33,059 bases of DNA from contig JAAYQJ010000191.1 of assembly GCA_012519355.1 (NCBI GenBank), forward strand, positions 1 through 33,059, read 5' to 3'. This document shows positions 16,643-25,237 of this stretch, piece after piece (the first letter of the stretch is position 1; each line of letters opens with the position of its first letter). A program made the position numbers and the translations under genes. This DNA is from Tissierellia bacterium. GTDB taxonomy: Bacteria > Bacillota > Clostridia > Tissierellales > Tissierellaceae. Under the pieces are notes generated by a model that saw only the letters and a list, made by a program, of their open reading frames with translations, was not told the origin of the DNA and did no database searches.

Positions 16643-17716
16643 ATGAAAGCAAATATATTTGTCTTATGTGGTGGAAAATCTGTTGAGCACGAGGTATCTT
16701 TAACCAGTGCTTCGGCAATAATCAATGCTATAGATAAGGAAAAGTATAATGTCTATCCTGTTTTTATAACAAAGGATGGGGTTTGGTGTAATCATGGCTT
16801 ACTAGAAAAGGAAATTGAGTCACCAGATGATTTGAAAATAACTAGTGATTATACGGTTTCTGAATCTTTAGTAGACTTTTTAACTAATTATTTGAAAAAG
16901 GATGAGAGAAATATAGTCTTCCCTGCCCTTCACGGTCCAAATGGTGAAGATGGTACTGTTCAAGGCTTATTAGAAATACTAGATATCCCCTATATAGGCA
17001 ACGAAGTCTTGTCCTCAGCAGTTGGTATGGATAAGGTAATGATGAAGGATATATTCACTAGATATGATATTCCTCAAGCTAAGTATACTTATCTCTGGTT
17101 ACATAATTGGCAAGATGATAGAAATGGATCTATTGAAGAAATAGAAAACTCCATTGGTTATCCATGTTTTGTTAAACCTTCAAAGGGTGGTTCCAGTGTA
17201 GGAATAAATAGGGCAGAAAACAGGGAGGAATTAATAGAAGCCTTAGATATAGCCTTTAAGTATGATGTAAAGACAGTAATAGAAGAGGAAATAATAGGTA
17301 GGGAAATGCAAATATCCGTAGTTGGAAATAACTATCCTCAGGCTTCTGTGGCAGGAGAATTTATTATGGAAAGAAGGTTTTTTGACTATAATGCTAAGTA
17401 TGTAGATGGAAAGTTAATACCTGTTATTCCTGCAAGACTGACTGAAGAATTAAGCAATGAAATGAGAGAGACTGCAGTTAGGGTCTTTAAACTCCTTAAC
17501 TGTTATGGCCTTGTAAGGGTAGATTATTTTGTAACCGATGACAACAAATACTATGTAAATGAAGTAAATACAATGCCTGGTTTTACAAAACTAAGTATGA
17601 CTCCAGCTCTTTGGGAAAAGACTGATGGGACTACTTATGATGAGTTAATTGAAATTTTGATTCAATTAGCCTTAGAACGATATGAAGAAAAGAAAGCAAT
17701 AGTTAATTCGAGGTGA
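16643..17716 (+). CDS. ddl: D-alanine--D-alanine ligase
   Basis: 357 residues. ATP-grasp enzyme joining two D-alanines for peptidoglycan. Seen: N-terminal CGGKSVEHEVSLTSA, the HGPNGEDGTVQG loop, GKPSKGGSSVG-type ATP-binding region (FVKPSKGGSSVGINRA), and the C-terminal metal site VRVDYFVTDDNKYYVNEVNTMPGFT with its conserved E and N. The ATG at 16643 follows GGGAGG by eight bases; the TTG at 16628 precedes that ribosome site. The stop overlaps or nearly touches the murF start. Whether it makes D-Ala-D-Ala or D-Ala-D-Lac cannot be settled by eye; no other van genes are present, so the housekeeping role is favoured. Confidence 0.93.
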   Translation: MKANIFVLCGGKSVEHEVSLTSASAIINAIDKEKYNVYPVFITKDGVWCNHGLLEKEIESPDDLKITSDYTVSESLVDFLTNYLKKDERNIVFPALHGPNGEDGTVQGLLEILDIPYIGNEVLSSAVGMDKVMMKDIFTRYDIPQAKYTYLWLHNWQDDRNGSIEEIENSIGYPCFVKPSKGGSSVGINRAENREELIEALDIAFKYDVKTVIEEEIIGREMQISVVGNNYPQASVAGEFIMERRFFDYNAKYVDGKLIPVIPARLTEELSNEMRETAVRVFKLLNCYGLVRVDYFVTDDNKYYVNEVNTMPGFTKLSMTPALWEKTDGTTYDELIEILIQLALERYEEKKAIVNSR

Positions 17717-17721
17717 AAATT

Positions 17722-19098
17722 TTGATAAGAAGAAACTTAAAAGAAATACAAAAGATGTGTAATGGTTTTGGATTAAAAAAAGAATATGAGGATTTTGAGA
17801 TTAAGGGAGTATCAACCGATACTAGGACCATAAAAGAAGGACAATTATTTATTCCCCTAATAGGAGAGAATTTTAATGGTCATAGGTTCTTAAGGGCTGC
17901 CATAAATAATGGTGCTAAGGCCTCATTATGGAATAAGGATGAACCTATTGAAGATATAGACTTTCCTTTGATTCTAGCAGATGATACCCTTAAGGCCCTA
18001 CAGGAACTGGCTAAATCCTATAGGGAGGAGTTAAATGTTAAAGTAATTGGTATTACTGGTAGTAATGGTAAAACCTCAACTAAGGATATACTGGCAAGCC
18101 TTTTAAGTACCCAATATAAAACCCACAAGACTACCGGAAATTATAATAACCAAATAGGGGTACCCCTAACCCTCCTTTCCATGGATGAGGATACTGAAAT
18201 GGCAGTTATAGAAATGGGCATGGATAATTTTGGACAAATTGAAAACCTAACCAATATTGCCAGGCCAGATGCTGCGGTAATCACAAATATAGGAGAGGCC
18301 CACCTAGATGATTTAATAACTAGGGAAAATATTGCCAAGGCTAAATTAGAAATCCTAAAGGGATTAAAGCCACAAGACCTCTTCCTCTATTATGGCGATG
18401 ATTCCATGTTAAAAAAAGAAGTAGAAAGTCTTGCTTCAAATTATAATGTGAAAACCTTTGGTACTGGAAGCTCCAATGATTTTCAACCTGAAGTAATCTT
18501 TGTAAATGAAAAGGGAGATTCTTTCTACCTAAAAGAGCCTAGTTCTCCTGAATTCTTTTTACCAATGCTAGGTGAGCACCAAGTTTTAAATGCCACTGCT
18601 GCCATAGCCATAGCAAGGTATTTTGGTATTTCCTATGAAAATATAAAGAAGGGTCTCTTGAATGTGGATAAAACGGGTATGAGAAATGAATTGGTAAAAT
18701 GCAAGGATTTCACCATATTAAACGATGCCTATAAGTCCAACCCTTCTTCTGTTTTAGCAGCATTGAATACTATGTATTCAATGCTAGGTTATGACCAAAA
18801 AATAGTCATTCTAGGTGATATGCTTGGCATTGGAGAAGAAGTAGTATCCATGCATAAGGATATTGGTATAAAAATCAATCCTAATGAAATAGATTATTGC
18901 TTAACCTATGGAGAATTTGGAAAATATATTTCTGAAGCAGCCAAAATAAATTTTAGCCAAGATAGGGTTTTCCACTTTGATAGTAAAGATGAACTAGTTA
19001 AAAAAGCTAAGGAATTGATAAAACCAAATGCCTTAGTATTGGTAAAGGCTTCAAGGCCTTTAGAAATGGAGGATGTAGTTGAAGGATTGCAGAAATAA
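17722..19098 (+). CDS. murF: UDP-N-acetylmuramoyl-tripeptide--D-alanyl-D-alanine ligase
   Basis: About 458 residues. Attaches the D-Ala-D-Ala dipeptide, product of the preceding gene, to the UDP-MurNAc tripeptide in the cytosol. Seen: N-terminal substrate domain (GVSTDTRTIKEGQLFIPL), Mur ligase P-loop GITGSNGKTSTKD, NYNNQIGVPLTLL, VIEMGMDNFGQI, a central-domain NIGEAHLD and the C-terminal NDAYKSNPSS with DMLGIGEE. Start: TTG at 17722 has GAGGTG seven bases upstream; the alternative GTG at 17713 lies within that ribosome site and overlaps the ddl stop, so the TTG is preferred, adding uncertainty of three residues. Co-transcribed with ddl. Confidence 0.92.
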   Translation: MIRRNLKEIQKMCNGFGLKKEYEDFEIKGVSTDTRTIKEGQLFIPLIGENFNGHRFLRAAINNGAKASLWNKDEPIEDIDFPLILADDTLKALQELAKSYREELNVKVIGITGSNGKTSTKDILASLLSTQYKTHKTTGNYNNQIGVPLTLLSMDEDTEMAVIEMGMDNFGQIENLTNIARPDAAVITNIGEAHLDDLITRENIAKAKLEILKGLKPQDLFLYYGDDSMLKKEVESLASNYNVKTFGTGSSNDFQPEVIFVNEKGDSFYLKEPSSPEFFLPMLGEHQVLNATAAIAIARYFGISYENIKKGLLNVDKTGMRNELVKCKDFTILNDAYKSNPSSVLAALNTMYSMLGYDQKIVILGDMLGIGEEVVSMHKDIGIKINPNEIDYCLTYGEFGKYISEAAKINFSQDRVFHFDSKDELVKKAKELIKPNALVLVKASRPLEMEDVVEGLQK

Positions 19099-19122
19099 AA
19101 CTTCCCGAAAGGGAAGTTTTTT
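19097..19122. terminator. Bidirectional terminator between murF and the MOSC gene
   Basis: AAAACTTCCC, GAAA, GGGAAGTTTT, followed by TT: a 10-bp stem with a GNRA-type tetraloop. It begins at the murF stop and abuts the stop of the convergent gene. Confidence 0.9.
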
Positions 19123-19546
19123 ATGCTTCTATATTAACAGGATTACCAACTTCAATAATTCCTTCTTCTATGACCTTAGTAAAGAAAACATTTGAGGATA
19201 AGGGGCATATTTCTCCCGATAGATATAAATCACATTCCTGGAAACACTCTTTCCCTAGGATAGTAATCTCTTGAAGAGTATTACCTATTTTCAGCCTCTG
19301 TCCCATATGTAACTTATCCATATCTAAGCCATGGATTTCAATATTAGCATAGAATCTTTTACTACAAAGACCTTGGATATTATTAATCCCCTCCATAGCT
19401 TCAGATCTAATAATTGAAACTTGCTTTTCTCCACCTTTGGAGTTTATATCCCCAACTAAGCCCTTATCTTTTAGAAAATATCCCTTGGGGATTTTCTTAA
19501 CCTTACCCTTCTTTTCTTCTTTTATATTGAGAGATTTTACATACAT
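19121..19546 (-). CDS. Stand-alone MOSC-domain protein
   Basis: 141 residues, a single MOSC domain. Seen: the DKGLVGDINSKGGEKQVSIIRSEAM region typical of the family, the ILGKECFQEC motif with the conserved cysteine, and the C-terminal FFTKVIEEGIIEVGNPV. Known: MOSC domains occur in molybdenum cofactor sulfurases and in YiiM-type proteins, where the cysteine carries sulfur. Inference: a sulfur-transfer role linked to the pterin-cofactor genes that begin 1.2 kb upstream on the same strand. Start ATG at 19546 behind AGGTGA. A second MOSC domain is fused to MoaC at 24339. Confidence 0.85.
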   Translation of the reverse strand: MYVKSLNIKEEKKGKVKKIPKGYFLKDKGLVGDINSKGGEKQVSIIRSEAMEGINNIQGLCSKRFYANIEIHGLDMDKLHMGQRLKIGNTLQEITILGKECFQECDLYLSGEICPLSSNVFFTKVIEEGIIEVGNPVNIEA

Positions 19547-19624
19547 TTCATCACCTAGTTTCCTCTATAGTACAAGTAAAAATAATACATTTAGTTGGAG
19601 CCCTTCTTCTTTTCCATATTAAGC

Positions 19625-20599
19625 TTATAGTCCCTTAATAAAACTTATTAGCTCTTCTTTAAATTCAGTATTTAATTCTAAATCTGGATTGCTGTAAGTG
19701 GCTATATTTTCCTCTTGGTCTATAGGCGCATCTTTCAATATATGATTCATTCCCTTTATAATGATTAGGCGGCTATCTGGATTGGCTTCATGGAGGGCTT
19801 TAGCATCTTCTACTGTAATCTGCAAATCAGTATCTCCCTGTACAATAAGTATTGGAAGGTCCATTTGAGCAATAACCTCCCTAGGTTCATATTTGAACCA
19901 TGAAATCAAATAGGGTTGGACTGATGGTCTAAATAAAGAGTATAAACCTTCTGGAATATCAGCTACTAAATTTCCTTTTCTTAATTCTTCCATAATAGGT
20001 AGGCACATTTCAAAAACTTCTTCAGACTGAGCTTTCAGCTGCCTAGATAGTACATGGTAAACATTCTCCCCAGCCCCAGCTACTGATACATATCCCTCTA
20101 CTTTAGTTTTATTAGCTGCAGCCCCACCTATTAAGGCTCCTTCACTATGGCCAATGATTACTACTTTATCGAACCTATTATCCTCCCTTATCTTTTCAAC
20201 CCAAAGAATAACATCGTTAATATAATCTTCAAAGACTAAATCTTCCTCATTAGCTACTAGACCAGCGCTTTCTCCTATACCTCTTTTATCATACCTTACA
20301 CTGGCTATGTTTTCCTTAGCTAAGGCTTCACTAATCATCTTCAGGCTATTGTTTTTTCCTGCTATTCCGCTATTGCCATCCCTGTCTGTTGGACCAGAAC
20401 CTTGGATTATAATGGCAGCTGTGAAAGGGCCCTCCCCTTTAGGTAAGGTAAGGGTACCGTAGATTTTTCCACCCTCCACATCTAAATTATATTCCTCAGT
20501 AACAAACTCGTCGGATACTTGTAAATCCTCATCTGTAGGCTTACATGCTACAGTAGTTATTAAGGTTAAAGCTAAGATCAAGACAACTATTCTTTTCAT
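19625..20599 (-). CDS. Lipoprotein alpha/beta hydrolase
   Basis: 324 residues. Seen: a lipoprotein signal peptide ending TTVAC with the lipidated Cys19; an alpha/beta-hydrolase fold with oxyanion region IIIQGSGPTDRDGN, nucleophile S152 in GHSEG, acid in ILIVQGDTDLQI and the catalytic histidine in GMNHILKD. The sequence resembles prolyl-oligopeptidase or dienelactone-hydrolase-like esterases of the cell surface. The substrate is unknown. The start at 20599 follows GGAGGG. The signal peptide is strikingly like that of TupA (MKRI...ITTVAC). It is separated from moaD by a strong terminator, so it is probably a separate transcript from the tungsten genes. Confidence 0.83.
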   Translation of the reverse strand: MKRIVVLILALTLITTVACKPTDEDLQVSDEFVTEEYNLDVEGGKIYGTLTLPKGEGPFTAAIIIQGSGPTDRDGNSGIAGKNNSLKMISEALAKENIASVRYDKRGIGESAGLVANEEDLVFEDYINDVILWVEKIREDNRFDKVVIIGHSEGALIGGAAANKTKVEGYVSVAGAGENVYHVLSRQLKAQSEEVFEMCLPIMEELRKGNLVADIPEGLYSLFRPSVQPYLISWFKYEPREVIAQMDLPILIVQGDTDLQITVEDAKALHEANPDSRLIIIKGMNHILKDAPIDQEENIATYSNPDLELNTEFKEELISFIKGL

Positions 20600-20713
20600 T
20601 TAACTTCCCTCCTAACATTATTAGTATATCAAACCATAGGTCTAATTTCTAACTTATTCATTCCCTTATCCTTAAACAAACTAAAAATTTTCATAATAAT
20701 CCTTCCTAGAAAT

Positions 20714-20760
20714 AAAGAAGCCACAATTTTCACCCTAGGAGTGAAAATTGTGGCTTCTTT
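20714..20760 (-). terminator. Strong terminator after moaD
   Basis: Two fully complementary 20-base arms (20714-20733 and 20741-20760) around a 7-base loop; on the minus strand it ends in TTCTTT. It begins at the moaD stop codon. Confidence 0.85.
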
Positions 20761-20987
20761 TATCCACCACCAACTGGTGGGAAAAGGGATAATACGTCCC
20801 CATTAGATAATTCCCTGCTAGCATCTCCGTCTACTCCGTTTAGTAGTATTATGCTGGCCTCTTCTTCATTTATTTTTAACCTATTTAGCACATCTAAGAT
20901 GGTGGTTCCCTCAGGTAATTCTAATAAGTATTTTTTCTTTCTTCCTTCTCTAAAGGTGGCAAAGAGCCTAACTTCCACACTAATCAA
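20760..20987 (-). CDS. moaD: MoaD-like ubiquitin-fold sulfur carrier
   Basis: 75 residues. Seen: beta-grasp opening VEVRLFATFREG, central EGTTILDVLNRL, LLNGVDGD and C-terminal FPPVGGG, ending in the Gly-Gly needed for adenylation and thiocarboxylation. Known: MoaD is activated by an E1-like enzyme (a ThiF/MoeB-type gene is present at 29506) and donates sulfur to the pterin dithiolene through MoaE. MoaE is not in the window. MoaD-like genes often sit beside tungsten AOR genes. Start is TTG at 20987, with GGAGG eight bases upstream; no ATG is available nearby. It lies 52 bp after AOR, behind a hairpin, and so may be expressed at a lower level than AOR from the same sigma-54 promoter. Confidence 0.88.
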   Translation of the reverse strand: MISVEVRLFATFREGRKKKYLLELPEGTTILDVLNRLKINEEEASIILLNGVDGDASRELSNGDVLSLFPPVGGG

Positions 20988-21011
20988 ACTATCAACCTCC
21001 CCTTAAATGTT

Positions 21012-21033
21012 TCAGGCTCCCTAGGGAGCCTGA
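21012..21033 (-). terminator. Perfect palindrome between AOR and moaD, probable attenuator or weak terminator
   Basis: A 22-bp perfect palindrome (arms TCAGGCTCCCT and its complement, CTAG at the centre). On the minus strand it is followed by AACATTT, a poor T-run, so partial termination or mRNA 3'-end protection of AOR is more likely than complete termination. Confidence 0.6.
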
Positions 21034-21039
21034 TTACTT

Positions 21040-22872
21040 CTATGCCATCTCTTTAACTATATACCCTTTATATTCTTCTAATCCCAATCTTTCTAATGTT
21101 TCTTCTGTTGGTATTCCGTTTTCGTCCCAGCCTCTAACAGCATAGTATTCAGGAAGAAGTTCATCCAATTTATGAACATAACCCTTAGATGGCCCATTTT
21201 CTATTGGGTCTTCTAATAGTCTCTTTGGAAGTTTATCTTCTTTGCTGTCTATACCTTCCCTTAGGTTAAATAGTTTTTCTAAATTCCAGATTCTCTCTCC
21301 AGCTTCAAGGAGTGATTCATCTGTGTGAACATCTCCTACTACTGCATTGTACATGTGTACATAGTCTGGTAAGCCTAAACCGAAGGTAGAGAATACGCAT
21401 AGACCAATTGAATCTATGGCGGCAGTTAGGTCTAAGAATATCTTGGTATAGGCTGCTTTTCCTTCTAAGGAGAATCTATCTAATTTTTCAGGATAGCCTA
21501 AGATCTCAGGGCTAATCATATAACCCTTGATATGACAACCACCCCTATTATTAACAGCGTAAGTTAAACCATGGCCTTGAACTCCCCTTGGGTCATAGGC
21601 TGGTAGTTCCTGTTTCTTTACAGACATGGATAAGTCTGGTGCCCCATAGGATTGAGCTAACCTGTAAGAACCATCTGCTAATTTATCTCCAAAGCCCTCT
21701 CTCAATGCCATTTTCTTAGTCCAGCCAACTATAGCCTTAGGATCTCCCCAGCTTAAGCTTAAGCCATCAGCTGCTATATCTTCATCCTTGATATATCCCC
21801 TTTGATATAGCTCCATGGCTGCAGCTATGGTAGCTCCAGTAGATATAGTATCTAAACCGTATTCGTTACAAAGCATGTTAGCTTCATTAATAGCTTCTAA
21901 ATCGTATACTGCACAGTCTGCTCCAAAGGCCCAAATAGTCTCGTATTCAGGTCCTCCTACTATAGAACCATCTGCCATTTTTACAACCCTACCACAAGCT
22001 ATAGGACATCTATAGCAGGCAGAATTCTTAACTAGGTGTTTTTCTGCTAAGCTTTCCCCTGAAATCTTATCAGCTTCGTCTGTATAAGATTCTTGGAAGT
22101 TTTTAACAGGTAGTATCCCACTTTCATTGATAATATTTACTAGGACTGCACTACCATAGGAGGGTAAGCCACCACTAGCAACTGGATCTTCCCTTAAAAT
22201 CTGTACTTTTGCTCTGGAAACTTCCTTAGTCTTTTCTTCATCATATAGGGGAACCTTTTTACTTCCTTTAACAGCAATGGCCTTTAAGTTCTTAGAACCC
22301 ATTACTGCACCTACTCCCCCACGGCCAGCAGCCCTATCTACATCATTGATTATTGAAGATATTAGTGATAAGTTTTCTCCTCCTGGACCTATGGCCAAGG
22401 TTTTACAACCTTCAAATTCCTCTTCTAAAATCTTTGTAGTTTCTGATACTGTCTTACCCCATAGGTGGTCTGCATCTCTAATCTCCACTTGGTCATCATT
22501 GATATATAAGTATACTGGTTTATCTGCTTTTCCTTCAAATATTATTAAATCATGGCCTGTAGCTTTGAATTGTGGACCCCAAAATCCACCAGAATTGGAT
22601 ATACCAATTGTTCCTGTTAATGGAGATTTAGTAATCACCATATATCTACCTGATGTAGGTACAGGTGCTCCAGTTAGGCCACCAGAAGCTATTATTAGCT
22701 TGTTTTCTGGACTAAGAGGGTCAACATTAGCTGGTACTTCATCCATCATGATTTTTACCCCTAATCCTCTAGAGCCTAAGTATTTCTTAGCTAATTCAAA
22801 GTCTAGGTCTTCCTTCTTAACTGTCCTATCAGTTAAGTTTATTCTCAAAATTTTGCCCATATAACCGTACAT
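21040..22872 (-). CDS. aor: Tungsten-containing aldehyde:ferredoxin oxidoreductase
   Basis: 610 residues, the full family length. Oxidises aldehydes to acids with ferredoxin, or the reverse at low potential, in the cytosol. Seen: N-terminal MGKILRINLTDRTVKKE; first pterin-binding region GSRGLGVKIM; GSKNLKAIAVKG; 4Fe-4S ligands C286, C289, C293 (CYRCPIACG) and C492 (IDSIGLCVF), a spacing nearly identical to Pyrococcus furiosus AOR (288, 291, 295, 494); DPRGVQGHGLTYAVNNRGGCH in the second pterin region. Start ATG at 22872 with AAGGAGGGAG. It has its own -24/-12 promoter and a terminator in front of it, so its transcription is uncoupled from the cofactor genes upstream. The physiological aldehyde is unknown. 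The name aor is by family, not by exact substrate. Confidence 0.95.
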   Translation of the reverse strand: MYGYMGKILRINLTDRTVKKEDLDFELAKKYLGSRGLGVKIMMDEVPANVDPLSPENKLIIASGGLTGAPVPTSGRYMVITKSPLTGTIGISNSGGFWGPQFKATGHDLIIFEGKADKPVYLYINDDQVEIRDADHLWGKTVSETTKILEEEFEGCKTLAIGPGGENLSLISSIINDVDRAAGRGGVGAVMGSKNLKAIAVKGSKKVPLYDEEKTKEVSRAKVQILREDPVASGGLPSYGSAVLVNIINESGILPVKNFQESYTDEADKISGESLAEKHLVKNSACYRCPIACGRVVKMADGSIVGGPEYETIWAFGADCAVYDLEAINEANMLCNEYGLDTISTGATIAAAMELYQRGYIKDEDIAADGLSLSWGDPKAIVGWTKKMALREGFGDKLADGSYRLAQSYGAPDLSMSVKKQELPAYDPRGVQGHGLTYAVNNRGGCHIKGYMISPEILGYPEKLDRFSLEGKAAYTKIFLDLTAAIDSIGLCVFSTFGLGLPDYVHMYNAVVGDVHTDESLLEAGERIWNLEKLFNLREGIDSKEDKLPKRLLEDPIENGPSKGYVHKLDELLPEYYAVRGWDENGIPTEETLERLGLEEYKGYIVKEMA

Positions 22873-22910
22873 AAAACTCCCTCCTTAGAAATCAGTGTCA
22901 TGTTAATTTT

Positions 22911-22929
22911 AATGCAAGCTTAATGCCAA
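22911..22929 (-). promoter_or_regulatory. Sigma-54 (-24/-12) promoter of AOR
   Basis: Minus strand TTGGCATTAAGCTTGCATT: -24 GG (22927-22926) and -12 GC (22915-22914) separated by exactly 10 bases, close to the consensus TGGCAC-N5-TTGCA. The predicted start lies about 30 bases before the AOR ATG. The gene directly upstream encodes a sigma-54 activator. Confidence 0.88.
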
Positions 22930-22962
22930 AAAGAAAAACCTTGGTTTATCAGGATTCCAAGG
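22928..22962 (-). terminator. Terminator of the sigma-54 activator gene
   Basis: Minus strand CCTTGG, 12-base loop, CCAAGG, followed by TTTTTCTTTTT. The T-run overlaps the -24 element of the AOR promoter, so the upstream operon ends exactly where AOR transcription is set up. Confidence 0.75.
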
Positions 22963-22986
22963 CTTCCACTAATTATGCTGCTCCAT

Positions 22987-23018
22987 ATTTGAACAAATTC
23001 ACCGTTCTATTATAGAAC
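22987..23018. promoter_or_regulatory. Upstream activator site for the sigma-54 regulator
   Basis: A perfect palindrome GTTCTATTATAGAAC (23004-23018), about 84 bp upstream of the -24 element, with a second imperfect palindrome ATTTGAACAAAT (22987-22998) sharing the GAAC core. Distance and symmetry fit an enhancer-type site for the bacterial enhancer-binding protein encoded immediately upstream. Confidence 0.65.
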
Positions 23019-23019
23019 A

Positions 23020-24339
23020 CTATTCCATATTGACACTATTGATATTATATTTACGGATCTTTCTATATAGAGTATTTCTTCCTATACCTAAGGCTTCAGC
23101 AGTTTTAGTAATATTCCCTTCATAGATATTAAGTACATTAACTATATGGTTTTTCTCCATCCTATCCATGGATAAGTCCTTACTAATACTATAGTTGATG
23201 GGAGCTTTCTCTTTTAACTCATGGTTGAAATAGTTTAGGGGTAGATATTCTAGATTTATGGCTAGTTCTATAAAGTTTTCTAGTTCTCTTACATTGCCAG
23301 GCCAAGAGTAAGCCATCAGTATGTCCATTTCTTCTTTACTAATCTTAACTTCTCTTTTATTTAACCTTCTTGATATCTTTTTAATAAAGTAATCTACTAA
23401 TAAGGGGATATCTTCGGTTCTTTCCCTTAAGGACATTATGGTCATGGGTAGGACATTTAGCCTATAAAACAAATCTTCTCTAAACCGGCCTTTGGCTACT
23501 TCCTCCCTGAGGTTTTTGTTGCTTGCTGCTATAATCCTAACATCTACTATTATCCTCTCAGTTCCGCCAATTCTGGAAACTATCCCTTCTTCTAATACCC
23601 TAAGGAGTCTAGTCTGTAAGTCTAAGGCCATCTCTCCGATTTCATCTAAAAATATTGTTCCCCCATGGGCAAGTTCAAATTTTCCTATTTGGCCTGTTTT
23701 TTTTGCTCCAGTGAAGGCCCCTTCTTCATAACCAAAGAGTTCAGATTCTATTAAGGTCTTAGGGATGGCTGCAGTGTTGATAGCAATAAAGGGTTGATTT
23801 TTTCTATTGCTATAATTGTGAATAGATTGGGCAAATACTTCTTTACCAGTACCTGATTCCCCCATGATAAGGACGGTGGACTTTGAATCTGACACCTTCT
23901 TGGCAAAGTCTATAAGTTTTAGAAATTCTTCATTCCTAGAGATGATCTTATCAAAGTTATATATGGCTCTATTATGAAGTATATCATTAGCTAGTTTTCT
24001 TTCTTTTTTAATATCTTCAAAGATATATAGTATATCTAAGGCTTCTCCTTTTGATGAGGAAATGGGAAAAGCAGATAGGGAATAGCTCAACTTGTTTCTT
24101 CTACCATATACATATACTTCTTCTCTTACAATATTTATATTCTCTTGCAAGGCCTTCTTAACTAAACTAAATCCATCAAACAAGTTGGAAATAGGTTTTC
24201 CTTGCAGTTCTTCAGGCAAGTATCCAAACATGTCTAAAAACTTTAAGTTTACATCTTTAATTAGGCCATCTCCATCTGATATGGCTATACCAAGGGGAAT
24301 GTTGTTAATTAGGTTTTTTACATAATCCCCATTGATCAT
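23020..24339 (-). CDS. Sigma-54-dependent activator with N-terminal PAS domain
   Basis: 439 residues. Seen: PAS domain (about 5-110; [20 protein letters not shown]), a linker helix, and an AAA+ domain with Walker A GESGTGKE (160-167), GAFTGA loop for sigma-54 contact (207-212) and Walker [13 protein letters not shown] (226-237), and a Fis-type helix-turn-helix at the C-terminus ([20 protein letters not shown]). No receiver domain, so it is controlled by its PAS ligand or by interaction, not phosphorylation. The start overlaps the moaC-MOSC stop (TAATG), which couples its translation to cofactor synthesis. The likely target is AOR, whose -24/-12 promoter and palindromic site lie just downstream. 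The PAS ligand, perhaps an aldehyde, flavin or redox signal, is unknown. Confidence 0.92.
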   Translation of the reverse strand: MINGDYVKNLINNIPLGIAISDGDGLIKDVNLKFLDMFGYLPEELQGKPISNLFDGFSLVKKALQENINIVREEVYVYGRRNKLSYSLSAFPISSSKGEALDILYIFEDIKKERKLANDILHNRAIYNFDKIISRNEEFLKLIDFAKKVSDSKSTVLIMGESGTGKEVFAQSIHNYSNRKNQPFIAINTAAIPKTLIESELFGYEEGAFTGAKKTGQIGKFELAHGGTIFLDEIGEMALDLQTRLLRVLEEGIVSRIGGTERIIVDVRIIAASNKNLREEVAKGRFREDLFYRLNVLPMTIMSLRERTEDIPLLVDYFIKKISRRLNKREVKISKEEMDILMAYSWPGNVRELENFIELAINLEYLPLNYFNHELKEKAPINYSISKDLSMDRMEKNHIVNVLNIYEGNITKTAEALGIGRNTLYRKIRKYNINSVNME

Positions 24340-25235
24340 TAAATCACCTCTATGATATCTCCTTCTTTAATAATTCCACCCTTGATCACTTTTGTAAAAA
24401 TACCCTCCTTAGGCATTACGCATTTCCCTACTTTTTGAGATATGGCGCAACCTGTGTGGCATTCCTTACCAATTTGAGTTACTTCTTGAATAGTTTCTCC
24501 AATTCTAAGTCTAGTCCCTACAGGTAGTTCATATAAAACTATCCCCTCAGTAGTTATGTTTTCTGCAAATACCCCTGGGACTAAACCTTCAATCCCCTGA
24601 TTTTCCATTTTATCAAAACTTTCTATTGCCAACAAGCTAACTTGTCTGTGCCAATTACCTGAATGGGCATCATTTTCTAATCCATAATCTTCTATAAATA
24701 GGCCAGATCCTATAGGCTCCTTAATGACTCCCTTCTTGTCTGATATGTTTATGGATAAGACCTTACCTTCTTTTCTCATATAATCACCTGACTTTCCACC
24801 TGTTTTTTTAACTAATCGTATACTATCAATTACCATATCCTTGTCTATAGCCTTACACATATCATATATGGTCAAACATGCCAAAGATACTGCTGTTAAG
24901 GCTTCCATTTCTATACCAGTTTTTCCAAGAGTCTTCACTTCAGCTTCTACTTCTATAGACTCAGGTAGAATATTAAACCTAATATCTGCTCCTGTTAAGA
25001 ATATATTGTGGCACATGGGAATTAAATCACTGGTCTTTTTAGCAGCCATAATGCCTCCTATTTGAGCTACTGAAAGTACGTCCCCCTTTTCTATAAGACC
25101 ATCTTTGATTCTATCTATAGTTTCACTTTTCATCTTGATCCTGCCCCTTGCTATGGCAGTTCTCTTAGTATCCGCCTTGTGACTAACTTCTACCATATGG
25201 GCCCTTCCTTCTTCGTTGAAATGTGTTAAACCCAT
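24339..25235 (-). CDS. moaC: MoaC-MOSC fusion: cyclic pyranopterin monophosphate synthase with MOSC domain
   Basis: 298 residues in two parts. Residues about 1-155 are Moa[60 protein letters not shown] and the C-terminal [14 protein letters not shown]. MoaC rearranges the MoaA product to cyclic pyranopterin monophosphate. Residues about 158-298 are a MOSC domain with [24 protein letters not shown], and [19 protein letters not shown]. Normal MoaC alone is about 160 residues, so the MOSC part is a fusion. The role of the MOSC half is unknown; sulfur or metal handling late in cofactor assembly is an inference. Start ATG at 25235 lies three bases after the moaA stop. The neighbour order fits the pathway. 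Confidence 0.92.
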   Translation of the reverse strand: MGLTHFNEEGRAHMVEVSHKADTKRTAIARGRIKMKSETIDRIKDGLIEKGDVLSVAQIGGIMAAKKTSDLIPMCHNIFLTGADIRFNILPESIEVEAEVKTLGKTGIEMEALTAVSLACLTIYDMCKAIDKDMVIDSIRLVKKTGGKSGDYMRKEGKVLSINISDKKGVIKEPIGSGLFIEDYGLENDAHSGNWHRQVSLLAIESFDKMENQGIEGLVPGVFAENITTEGIVLYELPVGTRLRIGETIQEVTQIGKECHTGCAISQKVGKCVMPKEGIFTKVIKGGIIKEGDIIEVI

Positions 25236-25237
25236 TT

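Noticed and set aside
22277-22864. 195-codon plus-strand frame opposite AOR
   Set aside because: Low-complexity proline/serine-rich translation antisense to conserved AOR codons; no ribosome site.
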